Positions 26,147 to 36,103 of a stretch of 64,000 nt of DNA are shown here, piece by piece. The notes beneath the pieces are model-generated. The model had not been told where the DNA came from. It saw only the letters and a program-made list of their open reading frames with translations, and searched no databases. The number at the start of each line of letters is the position of its first letter. The first letter of the stretch is position 1. Source of the stretch: Polynucleobacter sp. Lineage in GTDB: Bacteria > Pseudomonadota > Gammaproteobacteria > Burkholderiales > Burkholderiaceae_D. The DNA is taken from the NCBI GenBank assembly GCA_021737945.1, contig JAIPCX010000001.1, positions 248,001-312,000 of the forward strand, in the 5' to 3' direction. The translations under genes and the position numbers were made by a program.

Positions 26147-26213
26147 GCACGATAAATAAAACTGTTAGAGTAATTAATAACTCGATTAACGAAAAACCTG
26201 AATAATCATTCAT
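26070..26213 (-). pseudogene. Truncated pilin-like gene fused out of frame to fumC
   Basis: From ATG 26213 the frame reads [20 protein letters not shown] and on to IVLA, a typical type IV prepilin leader (cleavage after Gly6, Glu at mature position 5) and hydrophobic helix start. After about 24 residues the frame enters fumC sequence out of frame and stops at 26070. The start is 20 bp after the stop of the pilE-like gene, as expected for the next gene of a minor pilin operon. This marks a deletion endpoint. Confidence 0.8.
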
Positions 26214-26233
26214 ACACAATGCTCATAGCGTAT

Positions 26234-26668
26234 TCAGCAGGTGGCATTTTTTTTCATGATCCAACAATTCACTGGAACCTTTCCCCAGGTTGCAGGTAAA
26301 GCCACTGTCCTCGCTGCCCCCGTCTGATCCAAGGTATAAGAAAATCCGGTAAGGTCACCGCTGATTCCAACAGCGGTCAAAACATACGACTGTCCCTCGG
26401 AAGTTGTGACACAACTAAAGCTAAATTTTTCGCTTGCAGGGGTAGCAGCGCCGCAGTTAGTACCATTGGCATAGGTACGATGATCTTGGTAGTACTCTTC
26501 CATTCGCATCGCAAACAGACTGAGACCTCCAGTCGCTTGGGGGATAGCGCCACGAATCATGTGATCGCGGTAGGCAGGTAAAGCGACCGTCACCAGCAGG
26601 CTAGCGATGACTAACGCAATCATTAATTCAATCAGGCTAAAGCCTGCGATCGTTCGCGAACCCAGCAT
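26234..26668 (-). CDS. Type IV pilin, PilE-like
   Basis: About 144 residues from Met 26668. Prepilin leader MLGSRTIAG, cleavage before FSLIELMIALVIASLLVTVA, mature Glu5 present, then the alpha1 helix and a globular part with RMEEYYQDHRTYANGTNCG, typical of PilE/ComP-like minor pilins. Four Cys (NCG, FSCVT, NCWIM, ATC) allow two disulfides. A longer frame starts at 26731 but its first part does not fit a leader. The following minor pilin gene is truncated (see 26070-26213). Confidence 0.85.
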   Translation of the reverse strand: MLGSRTIAGFSLIELMIALVIASLLVTVALPAYRDHMIRGAIPQATGGLSLFAMRMEEYYQDHRTYANGTNCGAATPASEKFSFSCVTTSEGQSYVLTAVGISGDLTGFSYTLDQTGAARTVALPATWGKVPVNCWIMKKNATC

Positions 26669-26731
26669 GATTGATAAACAGCTAAGTGAATTATGGAAAC
26701 AGATTGCACCAAATGTGTTGAATTCGCACAA

Positions 26732-27042
26732 GTTGCTAGTGTGCGCATTAACAATTCAAATATCCGACCTAATATCGATCATTAGTTCGATTTATGAATT
26801 TTTTAGAGTGATTCAAAGGTTGATCTATGGCTTACACATGCGTGTATGCGTTCAGGGCGAATGAAGGTACCCGCACAAAATTTCTCCACGACAGAAGGGA
26901 GCAAATTTTGCAAGATCAAAAGACGGAGATGTAGATTTATTACGAATTTACGATGAACCAGCACAGCTGTGCAACACGGGACCCAGTGAAGCCATGAATT
27001 AGCTTCGACTAATTACTAGTCTATCGTCTGGTTTTTATTCAA
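26732..27042. other. Gene-free interval upstream of pilE-like gene
   Basis: About 310 bp of AT-rich DNA between the DUF3579 gene and the pilin. It presumably holds the pilin promoter. I found no clear -24/-12 element and no hairpin terminator. Confidence 0.4.
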
Positions 27043-27375
27043 TCAGTGCTTATTAGGTAGCAGACATGCTTCGATGATCGTTAAATCATTGTCTTTAGCG
27101 AAGCTACGCATAAAGTGATACGCCATGGGCTCAAGCGCGTACAACTTAGCATCAACCAAAACCGAGCGCACACCTTCGATCAGCGCTGGTTGTACATAAG
27201 GGGAAAACTGTAGATGAAGGTCGTAACCATTGCCAGCGTCGGGATTAAAACGCGCCATGATTCCACACAAGCGATCGGCCCAATCACTGGGCCGAAAGGG
27301 TTTACCTTTACTGGTTAAGCCCTGGATGATAAAGTCGGTCGCTTCGCTGGAAGATTCTGAACTCAGGTCGGCCAT
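27043..27375 (-). CDS. DUF3579 family protein
   Basis: A 110-residue protein with the DUF3579 pattern: DFIIQGLTSKGKPFRPSDWA, then DRLCGIM, FSPYVQPALIEGVRSVLVD, LEPMAYHFMRSFAKDNDL. This family is largely restricted to betaproteobacteria and has a solved fold but no known role. It is single, and its start is close to a bare 180-bp gap before the CobD/CbiB-like gene. Confidence 0.88.
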   Translation of the reverse strand: MADLSSESSSEATDFIIQGLTSKGKPFRPSDWADRLCGIMARFNPDAGNGYDLHLQFSPYVQPALIEGVRSVLVDAKLYALEPMAYHFMRSFAKDNDLTIIEACLLPNKH

Positions 27376-27557
27376 GCGGCGGGCAGGCTTTCAAACGATA
27401 AGGGTTGGGTGATGTTTTGTTGCAGCACACCATTTACCGCTATCTTACCGAATATGAGTGGGGAAACAAAGCTGTACCTACTATTTTTTAATGCGCAAGA
27501 ATGACAAGCACTTCAATTCCCAAACTGTTCTTTGGCTATCAGCCCTGTAAAACATTT

Positions 27558-28514
27558 TCAGCCAAGCCAGTTGGCAACTGAGACTAGCACTAGCATCAAA
27601 ATCCAAAGAAGCAGCGCGCGCCAAATCAAGCCTACCGTACTCTGCAATGAACGCGCCGATGGTTCTTCGCCCGGCAAAATTTCGAGTTCAGGGCTGGAAG
27701 AGTCGTAACGAGTGATATCAACTTCAGGTACTGCGGGCGCATATTCAGCCGGTGTTCCCAGCCGAACTCCCATTGCACCGCCGCCTGCTGACAAAATAAT
27801 ACCGGTGGTATGGCTGGCCCAGCGACGAGCAAAATTCCGCCAAGCATAAATAGAGTCTTCGAAATTACCGACGATGGCGAAAGCCACAGCAGTCAAGCGT
27901 GCCGGGAGCCAATCTATCCAGTCGAACGCAGTTTTAGCGAATGTGCCAAAGGATTCTTGACGCAGATGCTCGGGCTCAGTCCATGAGCGCGCCAAGTATT
28001 CGGCCAGACGGTAAATCACGGCACCGGCAGGTCCGATCGGCAGCAGCAACCATAAAAAAACACCAAACACATGTCGGTGGGTAGTGATCAGTGCATTCTC
28101 TACTGATAAGCGAGCGATATCGTGACTATCAAGATCGCGTACATCTTGGCCAGTCCATTCAGCCAAAAGATCGCGCGCCTCTGACAGCTCGCCATTATTC
28201 AGCGCCACTTGAATCGATGTGAAGTAATGACTGTAATGACGAAAGCCCATCGTCAAATAAACAATCAACACACTCCATACGAACTGCGCCAACGGTCCTA
28301 CCAAGGCAAGCAACCAGTAAATCAATAAGGTAGGCGCCACTAGCACTGAGATCATGACTAACCAAGCCATACGTCCATGCTCGGGGCGACCCGCATTAAA
28401 ACTATGCTCTATGCGAGCTGCAAATACACGGATCGCGGCATAGATGGGATTGTCCGCACGCAAAGGGCGGAACTGTTCAATCAGTAAAACGAAGAGTATA
28501 GAAAACAGAGTCAT
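27558..28514 (-). CDS. CobD/CbiB-family membrane protein
   Basis: A 318-residue membrane protein of the CobD/CbiB family as annotated in Burkholderiales next to the rplS operon: LFSILFVLLIEQFRPLRADN, FRHYSHYFTSIQVALNNGE, GVFLWLLLPIGPAGAVIYRLAEYLARSW-type region and TAVAFAIVGNFEDSIYAWRNFA. The family includes adenosylcobinamide-phosphate synthase and AmpE-like proteins; without other cobalamin genes nearby, cobalamin synthesis is doubtful. It follows the NUDIX gene by 59 bp. Confidence 0.85.
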   Translation of the reverse strand: MTLFSILFVLLIEQFRPLRADNPIYAAIRVFAARIEHSFNAGRPEHGRMAWLVMISVLVAPTLLIYWLLALVGPLAQFVWSVLIVYLTMGFRHYSHYFTSIQVALNNGELSEARDLLAEWTGQDVRDLDSHDIARLSVENALITTHRHVFGVFLWLLLPIGPAGAVIYRLAEYLARSWTEPEHLRQESFGTFAKTAFDWIDWLPARLTAVAFAIVGNFEDSIYAWRNFARRWASHTTGIILSAGGGAMGVRLGTPAEYAPAVPEVDITRYDSSSPELEILPGEEPSARSLQSTVGLIWRALLLWILMLVLVSVANWLG

Positions 28515-28573
28515 GAGAGGCGCTAGAATTTCAGTAAATCATAAGCTAAATGAAGAGTAATGCATACCCGGGC

Positions 28574-29248
28574 TCAAGCGCGAACAAAATGATAAAGATT
28601 GCGCAGCATAGCGGCGGTAGCGCCCCAAATAAAATAATGCTGAAAAGGCATCGCATAAAAAGTCCGTCGACCCGGCTTGCCGGGAAATTCAGCGCTGCGA
28701 CGTTGGTGATTGGCGCCATCCATCAAAAAATGAAGGGGCACTTCGAATATTTCAGCGACTTCAAATTCATCAGCGGCTAAATCGAAAGGTGGATGAACTA
28801 AGCCCACCACCGGAGTGACTTGAAAACCGGTACCCGTAAAATAGTCAGGCAATGAACCAATCACTTCAATATGACGACGAGAAAGACCAATCTCTTCCTC
28901 CGTTTCACGCAAGGCCGTGGCAACAGCATCTACATCGTCAGGGTCTACCCGCCCACCAGGAAAACTAATCTGACCTGCATGGTCATGCAAGTGTGCAGTG
29001 CGCTGCGTAAGTAGCAAGGAAATATGATTCTCACGCACCACCAGCGGCACCAACACCGAGGCAGGTACCGGCACGCGCTGCGTATCACGCAGCACATGTT
29101 CATCGGTAAATTCCGGCGTCCATTCGGCCGGTTGGCGAAAACGTTCGCGCAACCACTCAGGATGTAAGCGCTCCGATGCTAAGGCCTGCTCGGAAGCCAA
29201 AGAATCAATCGGTGCTTCTGTAGGATCAAACGGATTTTTCATCAGCAT
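28574..29248 (-). CDS. NUDIX hydrolase, CoA pyrophosphatase type
   Basis: A 224-residue NUDIX protein. The NUDIX box GGRVDPDDVDAVATALRETEEEIGL is preceded by the CoA-pyrophosphatase mark LLLTQRTAHLHDHAGQISFPGG (parts quoted separately: LLTQRTAHLHDHAG and QISFPGG). It should cleave CoA or related nucleotide diphosphates. Start is ATG 29248 or 29242. It is downstream of rplS, beyond a terminator, which is the standard Burkholderiales arrangement. Confidence 0.9.
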   Translation of the reverse strand: MLMKNPFDPTEAPIDSLASEQALASERLHPEWLRERFRQPAEWTPEFTDEHVLRDTQRVPVPASVLVPLVVRENHISLLLTQRTAHLHDHAGQISFPGGRVDPDDVDAVATALRETEEEIGLSRRHIEVIGSLPDYFTGTGFQVTPVVGLVHPPFDLAADEFEVAEIFEVPLHFLMDGANHQRRSAEFPGKPGRRTFYAMPFQHYFIWGATAAMLRNLYHFVRA

Positions 29249-29254
29249 TCAAAA

Positions 29255-29283
29255 AAGAAAAAGGGCACGCTCGGTGCCCTTTT
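29255..29283 (-). terminator. Rho-independent terminator after rplS
   Basis: GGGCAC (29263-29268) pairs with GTGCCC (29274-29279) around five bases, and the minus strand continues with T5 and more T. It lies between rplS and the NUDIX gene. Confidence 0.88.
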
Positions 29284-29305
29284 CAGTTTGCCATAATTCG
29301 ACAGA

Positions 29306-29689
29306 TTACTCCGCTGCGGAATCAGCTGTACGACGGCTAGGCAATTTTTCGCGAATACGCGCCGATTTACCTGAACGTTCACGCAAGTAGTACAACTTAG
29401 CGCGACGTACATCACCGCGACGTTTCACTTCGATTGAAGCGATCAGTGGTGAATACAATTGGAAAGTACGCTCTACACCTTCGCCTGACGAGATTTTACG
29501 AACGATGAAGTTCGAGTTCAAACCACGATTACGACGGGATATCACGACACCTTCATATGCCTGTACACGCTTGCGGTTACCTTCAACCACGTTCACGTTG
29601 ACGATAACGGTATCGCCAGGTGCGAATTCAGGGATGTTCTTACCCAGACGGGTAATTTCTTCTTGCTCTAGTTGTTGGATCAGATCCAT
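29306..29689 (-). CDS. rplS: 50S ribosomal protein L19
   Basis: 127 residues from ATG 29689 ([20 protein letters not shown]), with AAAGGAG upstream. It matches L19 throughout: [36 protein letters not shown], and [15 protein letters not shown]. Last gene of rpsP-rimM-trmD-rplS; contacts the small subunit at an intersubunit bridge. The longer frame to 29755 has no family support. Confidence 0.97.
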   Translation of the reverse strand: MDLIQQLEQEEITRLGKNIPEFAPGDTVIVNVNVVEGNRKRVQAYEGVVISRRNRGLNSNFIVRKISSGEGVERTFQLYSPLIASIEVKRRGDVRRAKLYYLRERSGKSARIREKLPSRRTADSAAE

Positions 29690-29803
29690 GGTTTGCTCCT
29701 TTGCATCATGCCGGCGCTGATAACTGCTATGCCCGGTAGAGGATGAATTACACATAACAGGGCAGCATTGAAAAAACTTAACTGCCCCTCGACTAACTAC
29801 AAA

Positions 29804-30556
29804 CTACTTACTGCTCTGCTTAAGAAAGGCTTCATCAGCCTTGGTCAGCAATCCTGCTGCGCGCGCCTTTGCGATTAAATCAGGGCGCTTGCGCTGAGTA
29901 GCGTTGAGCATTTGCTCGCGTCGCCATTTCTCAATTTCTGCGTGATGCCCGCCTAACAGTACAGCCGGCACACTCGTATCTTCATACATCTCGGGTCGCG
30001 TGTAGTGCGGGCAATCGAGAAGACCATTGACAAAACTGTCTTCTACTGCCGATGCATCGTCATGCAACACACCCGGCAACTGCCTAATCACTGCATCCAT
30101 CAATGCAATGGCCGGTAACTCACCACCGGACAAAACAAAATCGCCTAAGCTGATTTCTTCATCGACGCAACGATCGATCAAACGCTGATCTACTGCTTCG
30201 TAACGACCACACAAAACCACTAATCCTGCTGCTTCTGTCAGCGCCATCACCCGCGCATGATTCAGTGGCGCACCCTGTGGTGACATATATATCACCTTAG
30301 GCTTAGGTAAACCCAGCGCTAGCTGCCGCTGATTTGCCGCTGTAATCGCTGATTCCAGCGGAGCGGCCATCATCACCATTCCAGGACCACCACCATACGG
30401 TCGGTCGTCTACAGTGCGATGGTTATCGCTAGTGAAATCGCGCGGATTCCACAAAGACAGCTCACATCTTTTTTGCTCAAACGCACGTCGAGTAATACCC
30501 GATGACGTTAGTGCCGAAAACATTTCAGGAAAGAGCGTAATCACATCAAACTGCAT
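29804..30556 (-). CDS. trmD: tRNA (guanine-N1)-methyltransferase
   Basis: About 250 residues from ATG 30556 ([13 protein letters not shown]). It methylates G37 of tRNAs reading CNN codons to prevent frameshifts. Trefoil-knot (SPOUT) motifs are [16 protein letters not shown] and [15 protein letters not shown], followed by VDSFVNG-like [17 protein letters not shown]. It overlaps the region after rimM, starting 23 bases past... that is, its start lies 22 bases downstream of the rimM stop, within one operon. Confidence 0.97.
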   Translation of the reverse strand: MQFDVITLFPEMFSALTSSGITRRAFEQKRCELSLWNPRDFTSDNHRTVDDRPYGGGPGMVMMAAPLESAITAANQRQLALGLPKPKVIYMSPQGAPLNHARVMALTEAAGLVVLCGRYEAVDQRLIDRCVDEEISLGDFVLSGGELPAIALMDAVIRQLPGVLHDDASAVEDSFVNGLLDCPHYTRPEMYEDTSVPAVLLGGHHAEIEKWRREQMLNATQRKRPDLIAKARAAGLLTKADEAFLKQSSK

Positions 30557-30578
30557 GCCCACCCCCCAGAACTGAGAA

Positions 30579-31115
30579 CTAGTAATCGCGCTCCCAATCC
30601 ACCTGTATTCTTTTTGCTGCTGAATCAACTGAAGTAACGAACTGATCCACAAAGGGAATTAATAGTTCGTGAGCTTTTTCCTCGCCCGGCATAGCAACTT
30701 TCAATATCGGATGCGCGCCGTTATCCATCAGACCGGTCACTTCACCGAGCGATTCTCCTCGGAGATTTTCAACCGCATGGCCGATCAGATCGATCCAGTA
30801 AAACTCTCCATCATCAAGCGGCGGGAAATGCGCCCGTCTCACTTGCACTGTTGCACCCTTGAGCGCCTCAGCAGAATTTCTGTCTGCAACACCCATCAAC
30901 TGCGCTACTAGATCTTCGCCTTGTGATCGCACCAGAAGTACATCCACATCACGTAGTTCAGGTTTGTCTAGCCACCAGGTTTTTGCGTGCACCAAAGCAC
31001 CCGCATCATCCGAATAAGGCTTTAACTTGACCCAACCTGCCAAACCATAAGCACCCGTTACATGGGCCACCAACACCAGATCATCGGGAACCGGGATTCC
31101 CGGAGTACCCGACAT
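30579..31115 (-). CDS. rimM: 16S rRNA processing protein RimM
   Basis: 178 residues from ATG 31115 ([20 protein letters not shown]); the TTG two codons earlier is less likely. N-terminal RimM barrel ([17 protein letters not shown]) and C-terminal PRC-like barrel ([20 protein letters not shown]). It binds S19 and assists 30S maturation. Placed between rpsP (7 bp) and trmD. Confidence 0.96.
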   Translation of the reverse strand: MSGTPGIPVPDDLVLVAHVTGAYGLAGWVKLKPYSDDAGALVHAKTWWLDKPELRDVDVLLVRSQGEDLVAQLMGVADRNSAEALKGATVQVRRAHFPPLDDGEFYWIDLIGHAVENLRGESLGEVTGLMDNGAHPILKVAMPGEEKAHELLIPFVDQFVTSVDSAAKRIQVDWERDY

Positions 31116-31122
31116 CGTCAAA

Positions 31123-31374
31123 TCAGGCAGCTTGCTTGCCGCCGGTTTTGATTAAGCGCTGGACTGTTGGCGATAATTGCGCGCCAACGCTTTGCCAGTG
31201 AGTCAAACGTTGCTGGTCGATGCTGAAAGGCTGAGCGGCACCAGAAGCGACTGGGTTGTAATAACCGATACGCTCAATAAAGCGGCCATCGCGGCGGTTG
31301 CGCGAATCAGTAGCAACGATATTGTAAAAAGGGCGCTTCTTTGCACCACCACGGGATAAACGAATAACAACCAT
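31123..31374 (-). CDS. rpsP: 30S ribosomal protein S16
   Basis: 83 residues from ATG 31374 ([20 protein letters not shown]). Family pattern is complete: [21 protein letters not shown] and [15 protein letters not shown]. First gene of the rpsP operon. The upstream extension of the frame to 31593 is not coding by similarity. Confidence 0.97.
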   Translation of the reverse strand: MVVIRLSRGGAKKRPFYNIVATDSRNRRDGRFIERIGYYNPVASGAAQPFSIDQQRLTHWQSVGAQLSPTVQRLIKTGGKQAA

Positions 31375-31656
31375 AATTTTCTCTACCAAAAAGGGGGAAA
31401 TACGGACACGAAAAAAGACCGCGATTATAGCGTTTTTCACCCTGATGGGACAAGCCAAAATGCGGGAAGTCGCTGATTTATTGTGGATTTTCACCCTATG
31501 CGGGCAAATTTCCCGAGATTTCAGGTGCCGACTCTGCCAATTTGCCATCACTGACGGGACAGTGCACACTGCCGGCACCGCGAACGTAAGCATCGCCAGT
31601 GAGTTTTAAATTTAGCAACCACATTGGGGCTCACCCTCATCTCGAAGCAAAAACAT

Positions 31657-32073
31657 ATGAATTCAACGTTTAAAAGCAAAGCCTTAGCGACGGTACTCGC
31701 ACTCGTTTTGGGTGGCGCAGGTCTGCACCGATTTTATCTAAATGGCATGAAAGATCGTTGGGGTTGGTTGCATGCGGCCAGCTTACCGGCCTCAGGTCTT
31801 TTATTCGCTCTGCAACCCGATTGGCCCCTACTGGCCTACGCCGCACCTGCCGTGCTCTCGCTACTGGTGGCTAGCCTAGAGACGTTTGTGATTGGTCTGA
31901 CGCAGGATGAAAAATGGGATGAGAGGTACAACGCTGAATCAGACATCAAAACAGGCAGTCGCTGGCCCATTCCAGCGATGATGGTGTTAAACCTTTTTTA
32001 CGGAGCGACGCTACTACTCACCGTCATCGCGCGCGCCTTCGATCTAATACTGACAGGCGGCGCTTACGGATAA
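31657..32073 (+). CDS. TM2-domain membrane protein
   Basis: About 138 residues from ATG 31657 (MNSTFKSKALATVLAL). The N-terminal part is a TM2 motif, LVLGGAGLHRFYLNGMKDRW, followed by further hydrophobic helices and a C-terminal helix. TM2 proteins are small inner-membrane proteins without a clear bacterial role. It is divergent from rpsP and convergent with the acyl-CoA dehydrogenase gene. Confidence 0.8.
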   Translation: MNSTFKSKALATVLALVLGGAGLHRFYLNGMKDRWGWLHAASLPASGLLFALQPDWPLLAYAAPAVLSLLVASLETFVIGLTQDEKWDERYNAESDIKTGSRWPIPAMMVLNLFYGATLLLTVIARAFDLILTGGAYG

Positions 32074-32107
32074 GCTAGAAGTTAAACCAACACCACACTC
32101 ACCAACA

Positions 32108-33898
32108 TCAAAACTGCTCGTCAGCGAGCGCCAGCACACCCGCACTACCTTCAACAATCGCAATCCGCGCCGCAGAAGACGTACTCAGGTAATGATCAGC
32201 AAAAAAGCGCGCGGTAGCGATCTTTGCTTTATAAAAAGACGCATCACCGCCACTCTCAGCTAATTTTGCAGTTGCGATCTTAGCGGCACGCGCCATCTGC
32301 CAACCACCAAACACGGTGCCTGCGATTTTCAGATAAGGCACGCTACCTGCAAAGGCAGCTTTGATGTCGGACTTACCATTGGCCGAAATAAATTCAACAA
32401 TACTCTTCAGATCAGCACTCGCCGCAGCTAAGCGCTGACCAATCGCTACCAACTCAGCATTACCAGAACCGATTAATTCAGTGGCCGTGGCAGTAACTTG
32501 ACCTAGTAGATTTTTTGCCAGCTCACCGCCATCACGCAGGGTTTTACGACCCACCAAATCATTCGCCTGAATCGCCGTCGTACCTTCGTAAATCGTCAAG
32601 ATACGTGCATCGCGATAGTGCTGCGCAGCGCCGGTTTCTTCGATAAAGCCCATACCACCGTGCACTTGCACACCGGTCGATGCAACATCAATCGACATCT
32701 CAGTCGACCAACCTTTCACGATAGGCACCATGAAATCATAGAAGGCATTATTCACTTTGCGTGCAGCCTCATCCGCATGGTGATGCGCAGCATCGAAAGC
32801 AGCCGCCGTCACATACGACAACGCACGTGCTGCTTCTGTTTGTGCGCGCATAGACATCAGCATGCGTTTTACATCAGGATGATGAATGATCGCTACCGGA
32901 CCTGCAGAACCCGCGAGGTCACGCGATTGAACACGATCACGCGCATAGCCGACTGCTTTTTGATACGCACGCTCGGCCACCGAGATACCTTGCATACCCA
33001 CCGCGAAACGCGCAGCGTTCATCATGATGAACATGTACTCTAATCCGCGATTTTCTTGTCCAACCAAATAACCGATTGCACCACCGTGATCGCCATATTG
33101 CAAAACGGCAGTGGGGCTGGCTTTGATACCTAGCTTGTGTTCTATCGATACGCAATGCACGTCATTTCTATCGCCTAAGCAGCCATCGGCTTTGACGAGA
33201 AATTTCGGCACGATAAACAGTGAAATACCTTTCACTCCCTCAGGTGCATCGGGCGTACGTGCCAGCACGAGATGGATGATGTTCTCAGCCATATCATGTT
33301 CGCCATACGTAATATAAATTTTGGTACCAAAAATTTTGTACGTACCATCTGCCTCCGGTACTGCACGTGACCGCACTAATGACAAATCAGAACCTGCCTG
33401 CGGCTCGGTCAGATTCATCGTGCCAGTCCATTGACCTGAAATCAGTTTTTCCAGATACAAGTCTTTTTGTGCATCGGTACCTGCTGTCATCAATGCTTCG
33501 ATCGCACCGTCGGTCAACAACGGGCACAGTGCGAACGACAGATTCGCCGAGTTCAACATTTCGATACACGGAGTCGCTAACAACTTGGGCAAGCCCTGAC
33601 CACCGTAATTAACAGGATGCTGCACACCTTGCCAGCCTGCCTGGCCAAAGGCTTTGAATGCTTCTTTAAATCCCGGTGTCGTTTTTACTTCGCCGCCATG
33701 CCAACTACTTGGCGCACAATCACCAGCCCAGTTGAGCGGTGCGACGACCTCTGAACAAAATTTTGCATTTTCTTCCAGCACCGCTTCAGCGGTTTCAGGC
33801 GTCGCATCTTCACAGCCGGGTAATTGGCTAATGGCTGCCAGCCCCGCCAACTCGTTCATGACGAACACCATATCTTTTAAAGGTGCGACGTAGCTCAT
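32108..33898 (-). CDS. Acyl-CoA dehydrogenase, long (596-residue) type
   Basis: A flavin enzyme for the first step of acyl-CoA beta-oxidation. FAD/substrate motifs are MNLTEPQAGSDLSLVRSRA, KIYITYGEHDMAENIIHLVL, GMGFIEETGAAQHYRDARI and TIYEGTTAIQANDL, the last holding the catalytic Glu. The extended C-terminal domain (after about residue 470) is of the type found in the DmdC/FadE5-like subfamily. It lies 44 bp after etfA in the same direction and so is linked to its electron acceptor ETF. Chain-length preference unknown. Confidence 0.93.
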   Translation of the reverse strand: MSYVAPLKDMVFVMNELAGLAAISQLPGCEDATPETAEAVLEENAKFCSEVVAPLNWAGDCAPSSWHGGEVKTTPGFKEAFKAFGQAGWQGVQHPVNYGGQGLPKLLATPCIEMLNSANLSFALCPLLTDGAIEALMTAGTDAQKDLYLEKLISGQWTGTMNLTEPQAGSDLSLVRSRAVPEADGTYKIFGTKIYITYGEHDMAENIIHLVLARTPDAPEGVKGISLFIVPKFLVKADGCLGDRNDVHCVSIEHKLGIKASPTAVLQYGDHGGAIGYLVGQENRGLEYMFIMMNAARFAVGMQGISVAERAYQKAVGYARDRVQSRDLAGSAGPVAIIHHPDVKRMLMSMRAQTEAARALSYVTAAAFDAAHHHADEAARKVNNAFYDFMVPIVKGWSTEMSIDVASTGVQVHGGMGFIEETGAAQHYRDARILTIYEGTTAIQANDLVGRKTLRDGGELAKNLLGQVTATATELIGSGNAELVAIGQRLAAASADLKSIVEFISANGKSDIKAAFAGSVPYLKIAGTVFGGWQMARAAKIATAKLAESGGDASFYKAKIATARFFADHYLSTSSAARIAIVEGSAGVLALADEQF

Positions 33899-33942
33899 TA
33901 GAACTCCTGAAGATTCTGCTAACCGAGAAGGGAATTAATTTT

Positions 33943-34872
33943 TTAACCGAGTTCTTTTACTAGTGCTGGTATGGCTTCAAACAAATCACCCACCAGTCCA
34001 TAGTCAGCTACGCTGAAGATGGGAGCTTCTGGATCCTTGTTGATGGCAACAATCGTCTTCGAATCTTTCATGCCCGCCAAATGTTGAATCGCACCAGAAA
34101 TACCGACGGCGATATACAACTGCGGCGCCACGATTTTGCCGGTCTGTCCGACTTGCCAATCGTTAGGTACATAACCTGCGTCGACGGCGGCGCGCGATGC
34201 ACCCATGGCCGCACCGAGCTTGTCAGCGAGGGGTTCGAGAATTTTAAAGTTTTCAGCAGAGCCGATACCACGGCCACCGGAAACAATTACTTTTGCAGCG
34301 GTGAGTTCTGGACGATCAGATTTAGCCAACTCGCGCGAAATAAACGCCGATTTTCCTGAGTCAGCCACGGCGGTTATTTTTTCTATCGCTGCCGAGCCAC
34401 CCGTGGCAGCTGCATCAAAACCTGTGGCACGAACAGTAATCACTTTAATCGCATCAATCGATTGCACTGTAGCGATAGCATTACCGGCATAAATCGGACG
34501 CTCAAAGGTGTCAGGTGACTCGACCTTAGTAATCTCTGAAATCTGACCCACATCCAAACGAGCGGCTACGCGTGGAAGAATATTTTTTCCGTACGCTGTA
34601 GCTGGCGCGAGCACATGCGTATAGTTAGTTGCCAATGCTAGCGCTTGCTCAGCAACATTTTCAGCCAGACCATCGGCAAACTGCGCGCCTTCAGCGAGTA
34701 AAACTTTAGTCACGCCTGTAATCTGCGCAGCAGCGGCACAGGCCTCAGCACAGTCGTTACCGGCGATAAGTATATGAACTTCATTACTACATTGAACTGC
34801 TGCGGTAACGGTGTTTAGGGTGCTCGCTTTGAGCGAGGCATTATCGTGTTCAGCGATGACAAGTGCGGCCAT
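33943..34872 (-). CDS. etfA: Electron transfer flavoprotein, alpha subunit
   Basis: 309 residues. The C-terminal FAD-binding part has [60 protein letters not shown] and the end PALVKELG. It pairs with etfB immediately upstream (21 bp) and accepts electrons from acyl-CoA dehydrogenases. Confidence 0.96.
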   Translation of the reverse strand: MAALVIAEHDNASLKASTLNTVTAAVQCSNEVHILIAGNDCAEACAAAAQITGVTKVLLAEGAQFADGLAENVAEQALALATNYTHVLAPATAYGKNILPRVAARLDVGQISEITKVESPDTFERPIYAGNAIATVQSIDAIKVITVRATGFDAAATGGSAAIEKITAVADSGKSAFISRELAKSDRPELTAAKVIVSGGRGIGSAENFKILEPLADKLGAAMGASRAAVDAGYVPNDWQVGQTGKIVAPQLYIAVGISGAIQHLAGMKDSKTIVAINKDPEAPIFSVADYGLVGDLFEAIPALVKELG

Positions 34873-34893
34873 GACGTAGTGTCCTTGTTATAT

Positions 34894-35643
34894 TCAGATG
34901 ACTTTTGCTTCGTTCTTCAACTTCGCAACCAGCGTTGCGACATCCGGCACCATAGTGCCCGCTGAACGTTTAGCCGGCTCGGAAACTTTGAGCGTTTTTA
35001 AGCGCGGTGTGACATCCACACCCAAGGCATCGGGTTGAATCACATCGAGTGTTTTTTTCTTCGCCTTCATGATGTTGGGCAGAGTCACATAACGTGGCTC
35101 ATTCAAACGCAAATCAGTGGTAACGATGGCTGGCAAAGTTAGCGAGATCGTTTCAAGACCACCATCCACTTCGCGAGTAACAGTCGCTTTGTCGCCATCA
35201 ACAGTTACTTTGGAAGCAAACGTCGCCTGCGGCCAACCAAGTAAGGCAGCCAGCATTTGACCGGTTTGGTTGCAATCATCGTCAATCGCTTGCTTACCCA
35301 AAATGATGAGTTGTGGCTGCTCTTTATCAGCGACAGCTTTCAAAAGCTTAGCCACCGCTAAAGGCTGAAGGTCCACATCGGTTTCAACCAAGATCGCGCG
35401 ATCTGCACCAATCGCCATAGCGGTTCGCAAGGTTTCCTGACATTGCGTTACTCCGCACGACACTGCAATCACTTCGGTCGCTTTGCCGCCTTCTTTCAGA
35501 CGCATCGCTTCTTCAACCGCGATCTCATCGAAAGGGTTCATCGACATCTTGACGTTGGCGATATCCACACCACTGCCATCGGATTTAACGCGCACCTTCA
35601 CGTTGTAGTCGACCACGCGTTTGACGGGTACTAGTACCTTCAT
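34894..35643 (-). CDS. etfB: Electron transfer flavoprotein, beta subunit
   Basis: 249 residues: [37 protein letters not shown], and the signature [19 protein letters not shown]. Binds AMP and forms the heterodimer with EtfA. First gene of etfB-etfA-acyl-CoA dehydrogenase. Confidence 0.97.
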   Translation of the reverse strand: MKVLVPVKRVVDYNVKVRVKSDGSGVDIANVKMSMNPFDEIAVEEAMRLKEGGKATEVIAVSCGVTQCQETLRTAMAIGADRAILVETDVDLQPLAVAKLLKAVADKEQPQLIILGKQAIDDDCNQTGQMLAALLGWPQATFASKVTVDGDKATVTREVDGGLETISLTLPAIVTTDLRLNEPRYVTLPNIMKAKKKTLDVIQPDALGVDVTPRLKTLKVSEPAKRSAGTMVPDVATLVAKLKNEAKVI

Positions 35644-35774
35644 AACTGTCCTTGGGATGAATTGAATTGCCTGACCTGCTCAGCAAAACCCTGAGCCGCC
35701 AGATTGACGTTAACGTAAACCGAGATTATAGGGAATAACGCAACTCTGCGCAAAAATCACGCACGGTCGTTCGT

Positions 35775-36002
35775 TTATTTTCTACGTAAGAAAAAAGTAA
35801 ATTCAGCGTCCTGTTCTTCGTGCGATAGCAATTCATTACCCGTTTGGCGGGCAAAGGCATTGAAATCCCTGACTGAACCGGGATCGGTGGCCATGACTCT
35901 CAAAATGTCGCCGGTTTGCATATCGTTCAGCGCTTTTTTTGCTTTCAGTATTGGCAACGGGCATTTCATGCCACGCGCATCGACATCTTTCTGAAATTCC
36001 AT
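35775..36002 (-). CDS. tusA: TusA-family sulfurtransferase
   Basis: 75 residues with the TusA/SirA fold and the catalytic CPLP motif at residues 14-17 (DARGMKCPLPILKAKKAL), then GDILRVMATDPGSVRDFNAF. Such proteins carry persulfide sulfur for tRNA thiolation and other uses. Single gene here; no tusBCD nearby, so the exact pathway is open. Upstream is a small gap before the NUDIX gene. Confidence 0.92.
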   Translation of the reverse strand: MEFQKDVDARGMKCPLPILKAKKALNDMQTGDILRVMATDPGSVRDFNAFARQTGNELLSHEEQDAEFTFFLRRK

Positions 36003-36103
36003 TCCTAACCCTTTGCAAAACTACTTAGCAAAATTTTAATCTGTGAAGACACAATACGCTTGATTCGTTTGATTTATTTTATTCAAACAAACACAAACTC
36101 TCG

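Noticed and set aside
32618-33612. Plus-strand frames within the acyl-CoA dehydrogenase gene
   Set aside because: Shadows of a coding region with conserved motifs on the other strand.
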